A DNA stretch of 64,000 bases from Hirundichthys speculiger (taxonomy: Eukaryota > Chordata > Actinopteri > Beloniformes > Exocoetidae). The notes under the pieces are model-generated. The model saw only the letters and a program-made list of their open reading frames with translations, did no database searches and had not been told where the DNA came from. Location of the stretch: positions 2,376,501 to 2,440,500 of the forward strand of contig JAGFBZ010000849.1 of NCBI GenBank assembly GCA_018398805.1, read 5' to 3'. The position numbers and the translations under genes are program-made. Positions 24,976-38,800 of this stretch are shown here, one piece after another (position 1 is the stretch's first letter; each line of letters begins with the position of its first letter).

Positions 24976-26341
24976 AAAAGGAACAATCCTCTTTCATTTG
25001 GCTCTATTTCCTCTTTTCTTTTACATTTATTTTAGGCCCTTTGTATTGTAAAACCACTACCCCACCCCATACCCCCTAAAGGGTCCAACAGTAAGGACAA
25101 AATATATTAATTTACAAAACCTTACTGTTGATGTAGAGATGATTATAAAATGGTGTGTTTTTGTTTGAATAAGAACTATGAAATGCCATATTCACCAATT
25201 CCTAATTTCATCAGGTAATTGTACAAAACAACATGCATATATATCAAACAACCCTTTAGTAGGTGCTTCTCTAGTAATTATTCTGAAATGGTTCTCATAA
25301 AGTACAGTTCACAACTTTATAGTGTATCGAAAATGTACCCTCTTTCTAACCAGCAGTAGTTTCTATAAAAACCTATACAAAAATGCTTCTGCAATGTCAG
25401 CAACATCAAAATGAAATTAAACAAGCAGAATTAAATCCAACATAAGAAAAAAAAGTTCCAAAATACAACATAAATCACATGAAAGTATGGACAAGAGCCA
25501 AAGAGAAAGTACACACAGACCAACCCCCTCTCCACCATTCACGACCCACAAAAAAAGAAAAAAAAAAAAGAGGGGAAAAAGACGAAGTGTAACTCACTCT
25601 CTAGAGGGAGGGCTTGTTTACAATGGGGGTCATGTCTGTGAGACTTTATTGCTTTTGGCAGCCATCAGAGCTATGGCCTGGTACCAGATCTCTGGAGGAA
25701 TTACAAATGGAGTCAATTACAATATATTTTGATGCATGGGAAAGTTTAGACATTGACCTGGGGTGATGAAAAATCCCCAGGAAGTGCTGAAGATATCAGT
25801 CAGGGTGATGTGCTCGTGCTATATGTCCTCAGCAATAATAAAAATAAAAAAAAAAAAGAGTAATGAACTCACAGGGGCACAATGGTTTACCTGAACTCTA
25901 CTGATAACCAGCCACCCGAACGCAAGCCATGCACGTACTTGTAAACAGTCATTTCTCTTTGTTAAGCCATTGTTTTTTTTGTGTTTTTTTTGTCAATCTC
26001 ATGTGCTGTCAAGTGAACAGCAAAGCATTCAGAATTCCAACTGAATGTGTACTACCTGATTTTAGGGTAAGGTGTACCAGCAACTCCTCTAGAAGGTAAG
26101 TTGCCATTGGAGGAGCCTAGTGTGTGCTGTCTTGATTCATCCGTGTTCATGCCAGTGTTGGGCTAGATGTTCAAGCAGGGCCATTGGTGAGTATCTAGGC
26201 TGGTTGACTTATTTGAGTTAAAGCTCATGTCTGTTCTTAATGAAATGAACGAACAGATCTATAGAATAAAGCACCTTTGTGTAAGCCAAGCATGCTACCA
26301 CAAGAATAAACAATTTCACCTTGCTAATTATTTAACCTGGT

Positions 26342-27880
26342 GGTAAGCCTATAGTTAGTCCAAACAATAGTGTGTTACGGCTAATAGCTACAGCTACAGC
26401 AATGGCTGAAGCCAAGACTAGTGCAGGCTAAACATAGCCTCATCATAGATATGCTACAACATGATCTACTGAGCGGTATCTCCCTCTCCTCTCCTCTTCT
26501 TCTATCAGCTGAATCTATAGTTTAAAAGAAGCATCTCATGAATGTAACTGTGCTTCTTTGTTCTCGTAGTTTTTTGTGCTGTCCTGTGCCCCGCTTTTTT
26601 CCCCTTCATTCTGCATATGTTTGCAGGCCATTGACCTGCAGTTCCACCCTCTGACCATCCCAGCATTTACTTCCACCTGTCTATATACAGCGATCCCTTG
26701 CAGATGTTTTAGAAATATATAATATAATAAAAATAAAATAAAAAATCATGGAAAACATCACCGGATGTTGGATGTGGTGCATTCTCTCACAGCGAAGATA
26801 TGCTGTGAGCCAGCCTGGCTCCTTTAAGAAGGTAGCCTTATGGGAAAACATGTGTGTGTGTTGTGGGACGGCAGAACAAAAACAGGGTTAGATGAAAAGT
26901 GGAGTGAGCATAAACAGCAGCTCAGCGTGTATAGATTTGCATTCTCTGTTAACCGACAGGAGCTGAACAATACAACCTGTGTGATATTACAAGTTCCGTG
27001 CAGTGCCAGAATAAAGTGCCCGTTCCACGCAGAGAAAACTGGACTTTTTCTTTTGTTGTTGTTAGCGTGTTACCCGCTAATTATGAGCCAAAAATAGCAC
27101 AATACTAGTGGTTTCTTTACTACGGTTCGGAGACCAGAGGCTGTGAAGGTAACAGAAAGACCACTTTCTGTTTAGGCCACAGCTGAGCGTTTGTCTTGTT
27201 TCGCTGCAGTGCCTCGATACTTTTTTGTGGTTTTTAAACATATTTTAAACACATTATTTAGGCTCGGGGGGCTCCAGCTCCCGTTCGCAGATTTGATTTT
27301 CACGGAGGGGGGGCTGGTCCCCATTAACCGCGAAAAATAAGGGATTACTATAGATGTGCCTGAGACATCAACCAACATCCTGACCAGCAGTCTGACCCTC
27401 CAACCATCTCAGTGTTACTGCTTACATTCTGTTTATATAGTCAACCCTGTAGTGCATAAACTAACAATATACCAGTCGTAATATTATTTCATGGAATTAC
27501 TAAATCTCCAGCTAATGGATAATTACTATTAATATGTCAGATATAATATTGCCAAGATATATGTGCCTCTCCTCTCTCTGTCCTAGCTCCCTCATCATTT
27601 CTTTTCTTAGCCGACTGGCCATCTGCAGGAAGGACCCCCTTATGAGCCACCTTCTGCTCAAGGTTTTTTCCTTTTTAAAGTGGAGTTTTTCCTTGCCATT
27701 GTTTGACTTAAAGATTTTTCTCCAGCAAGGGGAGATTTTTTTTTACCTGCCATTATTTATTTAATTAGCATATAATAATATTACTTTCGTTAATGATATA
27801 TGCTCAGAGTCTCTGAAAAGCACCTAGAGACAATTTGTATCATAATAGACGCTATACAAATAAACTTGAATTGAACCGAA
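26342..27880 (+). mobile_element. L2-type LINE 3' end, copy 1, interrupted by a pogo-like element
   Basis: 26342-26687 and 27353-27880 align in order with the 3' region of the fuller copy at 39480-43770: AGTTAGTCCAAACAATAGTGTG, then TGTTTGCAGGCC, CCATCCCAGC, TGAGCCA, CTCAAGGTTTTTTCC, ACCTGCCATTAT and finally CACCTAGAGACAATTTG. It ends in a short TTGAATTGAA tail typical of this fish LINE. Only 3'UTR is present; no coding frame survives. Confidence 0.8.
26688..27350 (+). mobile_element. Tigger/pogo-like element, 663 bp, inserted in L2 copy 1
   Basis: The right end reads CCGCGAAAAATAAGGGATTACTA followed by TA; the left reads TA then CAGCGATCCCTT. A TA target duplication and ends of the CAGTAATCCC type fit pogo/Tigger elements. 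Part of the body (GTTAGCGTGTTACCCGCTAA, TACGGTTCGGAGACCAGAGG) recurs inverted at 32727-32990. No transposase frame. Confidence 0.75.
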
Positions 27881-28644
27881 ATGAATAGATACTAGAAAGA
27901 GAGAAATGACTTTGGTTAGGCTAGTAGCCCAGAAAGATCCTCAGTAATGGGGTGTGCCGGTAATAATAGCCTGCAGTGGTTCAGTCATATCTCTCACCTA
28001 ATTTCCAGCTTCAAAGTTGCACCTTATAATATATATGTGAGGCTATTTTATTTGGCACAGTTAAGGTACACTATTTGCTTGACATTTCTAGATCCAGGAA
28101 AACCAAATCCTACTTGATTGGTTTGAAATCTGCAAAAGCCATCGAAAGAAAAATGGAACAAAAAAGGAAAAACAACAACAACAAAAAAGCACGCTTTTAA
28201 GCTGATAAAGCCAAGTAAAAGCTAACTCTCTCAGTTAAACTTAAATGTGAAATAAGCTAAGATAATATAAAAACCACTTGACCATTACTAGGACTTAATA
28301 TTACCTATAAAAAGAGATGGATAGACAGATAGATGAAAAACTAGCTAAACCTTTACTGCATCCATATAAATTAAGAGGATAAGTAGCAGTCGGGTGCAGT
28401 CAATCAAATGGACTTGATTCAGGGATCTTCAGAAAATATTACCACCATTTGAAAAATTGACGTTTTGTCAGTTTGCTTGTCTTGAACAATCATGTTTGTG
28501 TTAACATTTTTAAACAGAAAAGACATCAGCAATGATCTTTGGGAAATAACCAATCTGGAAATTAGGCCATTTCCTGACCATTTATTGTGATTTATCATAC
28601 CACTAGGGGGAAAAAAAACAACAAAACAAACAAAAAAAGCATAT

Positions 28645-28870
28645 TCACAAGTGGAAGGCATACGGAAAATGTGCTGGAACAATGTCCTTTATATACCAAA
28701 GTGGAGATGTTTGGCAACAGTGAACAGCACATCTTGAGAAATCCACAGCATATCAGCATAAACACAACATAACTGTCAAGCAAAGTGGTGGAGGCATGAT
28801 GATTTGTGTCATTTTGTAGCCATATGAGCACCTTGTAGTCATTAAATCACCCCTGGGCCCCTACAAAACT
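28645..28870 (+). pseudogene. Tc1-like transposase relic
   Basis: AAAGTGGAGATGTTTGGC, CAGCATATCAGCATAAACAC, ACTGTCAAGCAAAGTGGTGG and CACCTTGTAGTCATTAA follow the order of a common fish Tc1-like transposase gene. One frame gives KVEMFGNSEQH. Stops and indels break it. Confidence 0.65.
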
Positions 28871-29042
28871 AAACTATTCAGCCCGACTAAAACGCTGTAG
28901 GCAAGAACTTTCGTTTGCATCTATTGACAGTTGGATTGTGTAACAATTGACTTTGTAGTTGACTTATAACAAGGTGGTGGAAGCCAGAAGGAGTGTGTCA
29001 TTTTTTTAATACAATTTCTGAATTGTACACTACACTTACAAA

Positions 29043-29162
29043 ATTAATCCACCAATCCATCCCTATCCACCTATTACTATTCAGGATCACAGGGAGTCTA
29101 TGCAGGAGCCTATCCCAGATCTCCTTCAGTGAAAGGAAAGAATACACCCTGGACAAGTCTAA
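29043..29162 (+). repeat. Interspersed repeat, copy 1
   Basis: It contains ATTCAGGATCACAGGGAGTCT, GAGCCTATCCCAG and ACACCCTGGACAAGTCT in the order of the related copy at 31930-32075. This consensus (ending in 'tatcccagct ... accctggacaggt') is one of the commonest fish repeats. I cannot assign the class with certainty. Confidence 0.6.
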
Positions 29163-29913
29163 CAAGTTAAAATCTCCAGAAGAGTTGAAAATTTTTAGAA
29201 GCCCAATTTTTAGGGCTCTGGATGACACCACATTGGTAAGGAGCTGACTCTGTTCAACCCCAGTTAATCTAGGAAGTCTGGGAGCTGACTGGAACATGCC
29301 CATCTTACTTCAGTTACCACAAGTTAGCTACTTTAGTTTAACTTAGTTCATGCTAATTTATGATGCTTAACTGGTTACATTCATTCAAGTTAATACTGTC
29401 CTTCCACCTCATTTTTTCTAACTGTTTCTTACTAAAAGATGCATCTGAAACAAGTACCATCGGAGTTGAAACCAGAACTCAGCTTCCTAGTCGTCCTGGC
29501 GAAGCTTGGTTCTAGCCCAAGCACCACCAAACCTGTGGTCAAGACCTGCACAAAGGAGGGGCACTCTGGAATTAGATTATAATTTGACAGATAAATCCAA
29601 CATTCTACCTTAATTTGAATTCCATGTTTACCAAATCTGAAGCTTTTAAGGTTGGCTGAGTTGCCTCTTATTGTTGCACCATAAATTGATGCCATCACAA
29701 CATTTACCAAGAAAAAAATGTCTAAAAAAAAGTTATGTTAGTTATCAAGTACAGTGCCATAAAATATCATTTAGCTACATTTAAAGAAAATATTTACTAA
29801 CTCCCAAGTACAATATGTGCTTGACTAAAAATCTATGCAGTTATTGAGTTGAGCTCTGTTCCACACATTTCTGAACATCGTGCTAAATTTACTGTTTCCC
29901 CCATCTCTATCTA

Positions 29914-30275
29914 CAGTCATGGAAAAAATTATTAGACCACCATTTTTTCTTCACTTTCTTGTTCATTTCAATACCTGGTACCACTAAAAGTCATCATGTG
30001 ACTAAAACAGACAGAAAACACTGAATGCATAAAAGCAAGTGTTTTTGGCAGTACAACGCCATAGCTATTGATGTAAAAACTTAAGTGATTTAGGTTATAA
30101 TCAAGAAAACCATGGAAAATGGTAAGATATCAGCTCTTAAATAAAACTCTTATGAGCAATCTTTGTGCTTATTGTTATGTTTGTCCAAACAAATGTACCT
30201 TTAGTTGTACCAGGCATTAAAATGAACAAGAAACTGAAGAAAACAATGGTGGTCTAATAATTTTTTCCATGACTA
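29914..30275. mobile_element. Mariner/Tc1-type MITE, 362 bp, with long inverted ends
   Basis: The left end CAGTCATGGAAAAAATTATT and the inverse of the right end match over about 65 bp with few differences (both then read AGACCACCATT and later TCTTGTTCATTT). TA dinucleotides flank at 29912-29913 and 30276-30277. The arms could fold into a long hairpin. No coding capacity. Confidence 0.9.
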
Positions 30276-31039
30276 TATCTCTAGCTATCTCTTTCTCTCC
30301 TGTCATTTTTGTTTTTTCTTAAGTCCACATTTGTAGTGCAAGAGCTCCCTCTCTAAGTGATAGAGTTTCCTGTCAGTTTCTGTCTACTTACAAAAATCCT
30401 ACTTTAGTTAAATGGCATATAGTGTAACTCTACTAAAATGAATTAAAAAAAATATGATCAGTTCAATTATTTTACAGGCTGTGAAAGAAAAAAATATGTC
30501 AATGTAAGCAATGGGTCTAGATTACTGATCCTCTACAGACACAAATCTGAATTTAAAGTCTTTTTTAATTTAATTTAATTGCAGAAAGCCAAAAATATGT
30601 ATCAGTTGAAATGATCACATTTACTGCTGAGCATATTTCTTAAAATGGGTTCTTTGATCCTAACCATCTGCACATGTGGTGGTGTATGATTCATAAGGAG
30701 AGCGTGAGGGTGACGAGTGTTTGCTTCCTTCCTTTCTTTTCATAAATGAAGTAATGTAGATCATAAAGATTCGTGCTTCAGAGGTTCACAAGAATACTAC
30801 TCACAATTTACTCACCTGTCATTGTTCATTTCAAATCATCTTAAACTGAGAGCATTTGTCTTGCAATTTCCCTCATATAAATGTCACCACAAAGAGGAGT
30901 TTACTCAGGACTACCTGTAGGCCCCCAAAGAGATAAGCAAACTTTGTGTGTGAACATGATAGCAAGGCAGAAAACCATCATATAGTCATGTCAGTGCAAT
31001 TCAGAGTCATTCATCCTTACATTTGGGGAAAAATTATTC

Positions 31040-31335
31040 AGAAGTGGAAGGTATCTTGAACATACAAGACCAAAGATCAAATTGGAGATGTTTGTCAATA
31101 ATGCTTAGGGCCACATTTTGATAAAACCAAACACAGCAAATCAGCGTAAAGACAACATACCAACTGTCAAGGACAGTGGCAAAGGGTGATGGTAAGGACT
31201 AGTTTATGCACCCACAAGACACCAGACTCAGCCATCAATTCATTCATACCTGGTTTTCTGTATGCTAAAGTATTCTTGACAGCTAAAGCTCAACTGAATT
31301 TGGGTCATGCAGCAGAACGATGATCTATGGACACC
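31040..31335 (+). pseudogene. Tc1-like transposase relic, second copy
   Basis: Same family as 28645-28870: AAATTGGAGATGTTTGTC, AACCAAACACAGCAAATCAG, ACTGTCAAGGACAGTGG and then GGGTCATGCAGCAGAACGATG. The last gives MQQNDDLWTPAH, aligning with the second catalytic Asp block (QQDNDPKHT) of Tc1 transposases, with the second Asp region degraded. Two separate relics of one family lie 2.4 kb apart in the same orientation. Confidence 0.7.
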
Positions 31336-31929
31336 AGCACATTTACAGCAAAATGAATTTTTTATTTGTTTGCTTTTTTTCCCCCTTTCTTTCCTACCTT
31401 TCTGGACTTTTTAAACATCTACCAAATATCCTCTGTGGGGTTGGCACAAAAATATCCAAAATGCACATTTGTTTGTTTCTCTTTCAAAATTTTGTCAACT
31501 GGACAAAGTCATCAAACGCTGCATCTAATTACATCCTTAAATATATAATTGATCCTTTTCCTATTACAAAATAGCATTAGCAAAATATCCATTAAAAAGA
31601 AAAATATAAAAGCAACCAGTTGAGATAGTTTCATGGTCACACATTTTAGTTTTCCAACTTGTCTAGCACTTACATACACTTTTCAGTTTTACTCTACCTG
31701 ACATTCCTTTGGATGTTTAAAGAGAACTAGGTTAGCAGTGCAATTAAAAGCTTGATGTTTTGGCATGTTTGTTTATTTATTAATCTTATTCATGGAGAGA
31801 AGAGGTAAAAATTATATATGAAAAAATTCACCTCAAGATCTCTTAAAAAAAAAAAAAAAAACAACTAATCAGATCAGATAACTGATGTGGTAAATAATCT
31901 CAAATGGCCTTAAAATGAACAGCTGATGA

Positions 31930-32075
31930 ACACCACCCATTATCTAAATCTGCTTCCTATTCAGGGTCACAGGGGTCTGCTGAAGCCTATCCCAGCTTTC
32001 TTCTGGCGAAGAGCAGAGGTGCACCCTGGACAGTCCAGGGTGCACCTCTGGTTTGTCAGTCCATCACAGAACTAA
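31930..32075 (+). repeat. Interspersed repeat, copy 2, with internal palindrome
   Basis: It shares CCTATTCAGGGTCACAGGGG, GCCTATCCCAGC and CACCCTGGACAG with copy 1 at 29043-29162. After CACCCTGGA it turns back on itself (inverted repeat 32014-32050), then continues with GTCAGTCCATCACAGA as the family does. Confidence 0.6.
32014..32050. repeat. Short-spacer perfect inverted repeat (17-bp arms)
   Basis: Arms CAGAGGTGCACCCTGGA (32014-32030) and TCCAGGGTGCACCTCTG (32034-32050) are separated by CAG only. Confidence 0.95.
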
Positions 32076-32106
32076 AAAACTCATCCGAAAGTTCAAGTAA
32101 CACACA

Positions 32107-32137
<31 letters not shown>

Positions 32138-32726
32138 TATAGCAATCCCTATGTCTCTATATTACACTGAAAGAGCAGATGTGAAAAGATATATATCACT
32201 TGTGAGATTAAAAAGGTCAGATCAATTCCTCCTCCAGCCACATATATCTTACTTTAGCAGCTACCACATAAAGAGGACATCTACATGTCTTTGCCTACCT
32301 ATGTTTAAATAAGTGTAGAATCATCAAGTATTTAAGCAGGAATGTGTTCAATATTGATTTGGCTGCAACCTTGACATCTCTATGGCTTTTCACATGGGGA
32401 CTTGATTGCCAAAGACCAAACAAAACACAAAAAGAAAAAGAAAAAAAAACATCCTTCCTCCACCTTAGGTAAATCATAACGTCAAAAGTGGGGCATCTCC
32501 AACATCTTGTGGTCCGGAACAGGATGGAGTCTAGAAAATATATGTATGGATAGAAATATCTTGGCTTTAGCTGGAACTGTATATGACAGTCAGGCAGACA
32601 TTAAACAAAGTATGAAAAAAAAGATAAGTTGGTCACCTCAGCAGTGAAGTTTATAATTTGCAGAATGCATGCACACAAAAAGACAAATACAAAGAAAGGG
32701 AACATTTTTTTTTAAATATGAAAAGT

Positions 32727-32988
32727 CCCCCACCCCCCCCGCCAAAAATCAAAATCCGCAAACTGGACCAGGAGCCCCCCAAGCCTAAATAATGTGTTTA
32801 AAATATGTTTAAAAACTGCAAAAAAGTAGCGAGGCACTGCAGTGAAACAAGACAAAGGCTCAACTGTGGTCTTACTGTTATATTCACAGCCTCTGGTCTC
32901 TGAACCGTAGTAAACAAACCGTTGGTATTGTGCTATTTTTGGCTCGTAATTAGCGGCTAACACGCTAACAACAACAAAAGAAATAGAG

Positions 32989-32990
<2 letters not shown>
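32727..32990 (-). mobile_element. Tigger/pogo-like fragment, inverted relative of 26688-27350
   Basis: Reverse-complemented, it carries GTTAGCGTGTTAGCCGCTAA, TTTACTACGGTTCAGAGACC, TTTTTGCAGTTTTTAAACAT and GGGGGGCTCCTGG in the same order as the body of 26688-27350. Its distal end is replaced by the TA microsatellite 32989-33110. Confidence 0.75.
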
Positions 32991-33175
<185 letters not shown>

Positions 33176-35703
33176 AATTACTGTGGAAATTACTTTTTTT
33201 TTTTTCAAAGAAAACATTTGGGAAAATATATATTTCTTGGATAAGGTGTAATATATATAAATAAAGTTTAATTGTTAATTACATCTTGCCTAACACAGTG
33301 TCACACTTGTTACATTTATGGAAAAGATGACAAGCAAAAATATTTTTTGGAACACCTTCTTGAGTCATTTTTATTATTATTTTTTTTTTTTTATCGGAGG
33401 TGACCTTGTGTTTAATGTGGTTATGACACAGTCGTTGTGGAAAGGGAGAATGAATGAGTGATGGCCAGTGCTATCACCAAAGAGGAATCTGCAGAGCAGA
33501 ACCTGGGAACAGCTGATAAATGCATGCTGACAGACATGACTAGATTACTCATAATCAGCCATAACGTGTTTTCAGCAGCCCAGGTTCTAACTGTTCACCA
33601 AATTACATGAACTGTGATCAGTGTCTAGAAAGTTATAAAGACTTAGTTTATGTAAAGTGACGACACTGCTTCTCTGTCCTTCCTCATCATTGTAGGGATG
33701 ATGTTGACATTAAGGGCACATTATCAACTGGAAGCCAGGGTAATAATGAAAACAGCTTACTATGTTTAGGAGGTTATACTGTCTGAAGCAGAGTGATGCA
33801 TTTTTTTTAAGCTAAGTAATTTTGCCTTTGCCACAATATGCAAATAAAAACATTACTACCGTTGCTTTTGGATAACTGAATTCACCAATTCAATGACTGG
33901 AGAGTGATTGTTTTGATACTTTTGACTTTGTGGCTATTTTAATAAAATAAAACTTCAAAGGAATTTTATACTGAAAAATGTTGCTGGAAACATGGTTACA
34001 ACCCAAATGAAAGATGATGAGTATTATATTATGCCAATAGCTTGTCTGGTTATCCATTGGGCCGTTGTCTTAGTTATGTATTGCATTGCAGTTAAGTGGG
34101 TGGTATCATCCAAGGTAACTCTCTCAGCATCAGGTCCTGGTAGAATGGCAGGATCTGAACAGAATGCTTTTTTGCACAGTGGTTGCAATGCATTGTTGCA
34201 AACGACATCTCTGTTAAACAAACAGATGCGGCTCAGCACCACATGAGCATGAGCTTAGATACAGCTACCTGGTGTTGTGGAATTGGGTGAGTAACAGTGG
34301 TGTCTTTGGTGTGTTCCTCCATGCTGGCTCACCCCCACATACACATTGCCAATTTGGTTCTTTGACTTATTTTTTTTGCCGGCTCAGAGGCATATCAATG
34401 AGGCATCAAATTCAACCCCTTAATTCTGCCTCTGTGCTTATACACAGGACACCAATTTGCAACAAAAATGCATCATCCTTTGATAAACCAGTATGAAAAG
34501 GAGTAGGGATTCTTAAGATTGAACCACAAGCAAGGACCACATAAAATGGGAAAGATTCTGATGTGGAAAGACATCAATGTCCAAAAGAGAAGAAACTATC
34601 TCTTTCCAAGGTTTTTAAACTCACAATGACCAATTATGTGTTTTTGGTAGATACAAACTTCTTGAAAAATGTTCGAGGGTTTTTAGTTATTCCAGACTTA
34701 CTATGTGTGGTAAAACCACTCTGAGACTCACACCTACCTATCAAAGCAGCAGGTCAAAAAGATTGTCAGGATCTGAATATCCCACTGCATTCTTTGGAAG
34801 TGAAGTGCTTAGCTGTGTATTAGATTCACTGTATTGTAGGATGTGCAAAAGTGCAAAGATCCATTGAGCAAACAAATGAATCTGCTTTCAAACCAACTAT
34901 TCAAAACAAACTATTCAATACAGGGACTACAGGGAGTGTATTCATGCAAGCATGATGGATCATTAAAAGAAAAATACATTACAAAAAAGAAGGAAAGTAA
35001 GCAATTGAAGAATATTTCAAAATGTAAAAAGAAATAAAAGGAAGGAAGGAGAGGGCTCTTCAGGTGGTGGAAAATGTGAACAGGGAAGCTGGAAACAATA
35101 ATGGGATGACATGAAACGTAATCCCCTCTGTCTGTGATTTTATTGGCAGCCTCTCCAAAGAATGGTGGCTCCCCTATTATGACTTAACACATCAAAATCA
35201 TGGCTTAGCACACCCAGAAAAGGCCACCTGATGATAAAAACAGCAGACAAAGTCAGAGGTTTTATCTTTTCAGCCTGGCGGTTGTCCCATGTTCAATTTG
35301 GCCTGTAAAAATCGATTTTGTCCCTCCTTACCACAGCTTCAGTAGGCGTAATAAAATCAGACCTTTCGGTAAAGAGCAATTCTCAACTAGTATGCCATGT
35401 CAAGGCAAAGAGGAGGAAAACGAGTGATAGCAAGAAACTCAGATTTTGGTGACTATGTAATCATTATGCATGCTTTTACAAAAAGAAAATTTTTGGCCGA
35501 TAGGAATTGTCTGTATAAAAATATTTTTATGTATATATCAGAGCAGAGGAGGAGGAAAAGGAAGGAAGAGGAGGAAGCTCTACAGCAGAGTCCCAGACGA
35601 GCTGCGCATGAGAGCTGCTCTGATCTGGATGAAAAGATGCTCCACAGCAGTTTGCAGGTAGCGCAACCTGCTCTGAAAGGCAATGGCTACTGACGCACTG
35701 ATT

Positions 35704-35846
35704 GGTTTAACAGGTGGAACGCCCTAACCACTCCCATGCATAATATAGCGGTTAGCGCAGGTAAGATACCGGGTTTAGGGAGATGGAAGATTGCGTTCTT
35801 TGCGCGGGAACACCCCTCCCCTTAATAGCGGCTTTAGGAGATTTGG
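35704..35846 (-). repeat. Unclassified repeat module, copy 3
   Basis: On the minus strand it reads AAAGCCGCTATTAAGGGGAG, GGTGTTCCCGCGCAAAG, CGCAATCTTCCATCTCCC, ATATTATGCATGGGAGTGG and GGGCGTTCCACCTGTTAAACC, matching copy 1 at 8476-8618 across its whole length. Flanking sequence is unrelated in the two places. Confidence 0.65.
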
Positions 35847-38800
35847 CGGAAGATCGGGCCCCAAGTGTTAACCCAGTGTTCAGACACTTATAAAAACATC
35901 CTAATTTGCAAACTCTGATGTAACAATATTAACATGCATTTGAGTAGTATTTCAACTATTTTTTTCAAAAGTTTAGATTTAATTTGCAATTACCCTAAAA
36001 AATGCCAAGCTGCCACCTACCATCATTAGTGCTGTAAAGTGCAACGGCTAGGCTATACCTTAATTAGAACAACCTTATTCATGTTTTTTTTTCATCCTCT
36101 GTCTCTCTTCTTTGCATGCATAAACACGGTAATTCAGTCCATAAAAAGGGTACCCAGGCTGACTCCTTACATTTGAATACATTACTTCTGAATAACTATT
36201 TCTTGAGCTAAAAGCAAAAAAGGTAAGGACTTGAGAATGATATCAGCTTCATTACAATGGAAGAGAAAAAAAAGAAAAAAAAAGGTGTGCAGCGCTGGTT
36301 TAATACAAAACACTACTCCCATGACAATTATAAATACCATGTCCCATTTATTTCCAATATCAAGCCTTTTTCAAATGAAGGTTGTCCCTCTGATCAGTAT
36401 GCAGGCGACCTGGCTTCAAATCCTCAATTTCACATGCAAATGTGGTGCAACTGCTTTAAATAATATTTGAATATGGATCACACAGTTTGACTCCATATCA
36501 CAGAGCTGCAAAAAAAGAAAGTGGAAAATGCAAATCATCAACATGTAAGCGAAAGGTCATAGTCAGGACCTGTTAGATTTATTTAGCAAATAGAGGGCTG
36601 GCTGCTAAAATAAACCCATTCCAAAAAGCCTAAGGACAAAATTAGAGCAGAGCAGTTTGATTTACATCATAAAGGCAAACAAACGCAATATGGCTCATGT
36701 GTCAATAAGGGCCCATTTTTGACATGAAAGTGGATAATCTAAGGCATCTGTTTTAATCCTACACTCGAAAACATGCTACAATGAAAAGTATTGACCCAAA
36801 AAGTGTTGGCAACATGAAAGCTTCCTGCTGCACCCTTCTCCATCACTGTGAGTACTGAGACACGGCATTACACCATTGTAGGTGCTACGTACACTAGCTT
36901 ACAAAAAATAGCTAAAGAAACTTTGTTCACCTCAATTTCAAAGTTTTTGTTATTTCGAGGACTGGCAAGAAAAGGAAGGAAGCTCGGCATTCTGGGAGCA
37001 AAAAACCAAGGAGATGACAGATACAGATGAACGTGGTGCTAGCACATTCTGCACTAGTTTAATAGTGACAAGCAAATGTTGCAACACGTGCAGTGAATGC
37101 TCAAGTACTGCTGTATCTTTCCTGCTCTTGGGGATATAAATCCTGAATGATGGTGGAATATTTACACGTAGCTTCATATATTAACTGAAAGGAGCAGAGG
37201 GGAACTCTGGTTGCCTGACTTGAGGTCAAGCAACCAGGGCATGCTTTTAAATTATATATTGATGATACCTCATGATAAAATTATTCAATTTATTATCCAA
37301 AATCAATTCCCAATCCCACTGAAACACCTAACAAATATTATGACATAATTGTTTTGTTTTCCGTCACTCACACACACACGCACACACACATACATAAGTA
37401 CAGATGAAATTTGTGTGGGCAATTAGGATGAACAGGAGTTGAATTAGCAAAAGAAGATTTCTAAAGACCTCTGAAATCCTTCATCCTGATTTTGAAAATG
37501 TCACCAGTCTAATTCTAATATTTATACTGTTACATGAAACTATAATAAAGATGTATGGATGTATGAGGAATGATTCTGTTCATATGTGGCAGAAAACCTG
37601 CAGCTCAGTTAAACGTGTTATGTAAAACATTTTGCCATTTTTTTAAAAACAGCATAAATGACAGTTTCAAAAAGTCATTTAAAAATGTATTTATATAGCA
37701 CATTTAAAACAACAAGGAGTTGAACAAATTGCAATTTGTTGTACAAGAAATCCCTGCACTACAGTGGAATAGAAACATCACCATCATCACAATTAACGTC
37801 TGAGTTTTTCCAATGAGACCACAACCTAAGCATATCAAAAGTCAGCTGAACAAGGAGTAAGGGCTAACATACTGAAATTTTAGGTCATCCGGCTTTGATC
37901 TGACTGATCTGAAATGGAATTGATCCCAGAAGTATGGAAAGATGCAGTTCCTTCACTGACAACTTGCTGCATAAATACGTCTGTCTTCACTGACCCTCAT
38001 GTTAAAATGTACAAATTTGCAGTAGCAATAAACATATTTACAGTCTGGCACAAAACATAGTTTTGGTCTCTATAGGTAGATGTCACATCCACAACAGCTG
38101 TACAGGGGCGAGTTTTTATGCACCTCATCAGGTAAAATAATTTAAAGCAGTGCAGGCAGGGCTTCAGATGAAACTACCTTTGCACAAGCACCATTCAAGG
38201 ACAGCCTGGAAAGGGTCTGGGTCGCAGTTACCGTGCCGCTGCTGTTGGCTTTTCTGCCTGAGCTACGTAGCCTTACCAAGGCTAGACGAGCAACAGATGG
38301 CTGCAATTGCTCTGGCGAAACTCGGCCAGAGCACTTAATTTCAGCTCTGGCTGTCTTCGTTTTAGATGTCCTTTCAGAAGCGACATCGAAAACAAGAACA
38401 GATTCAATCAGAATGAATGTACGGTCAAATTAGTGAGTACCGTAAGTCGACATTAGCTAAACTGAACTCAAAGGGGAAGCTTGTGGTGACTGAGGTAAGT
38501 TGGGAGTGTTCCATCTGACAGCCGGGCTTGCTCATTCAGGAGATTTGCTCATTTTTGGATCAACCAGGGTTCAGCGATGTGAGTTACTATCAAAATGGTG
38601 TCCTCCTATACTGCATACTAATTTAGAGCTTTTTAACCACTACATAGCCATTTTTTTTTTCATTTTTTTCTACAAGTTCAAATTTTGGAAGTATACCTGC
38701 TGTTCTTTCTTTGTAATTGTAAGTGACTTTTTGAAGCGTATACAACTGGTTTAACTAGTGTGAGTTTCTAGAGATCACTGCTTTAAAAAAAAAAAAATGT

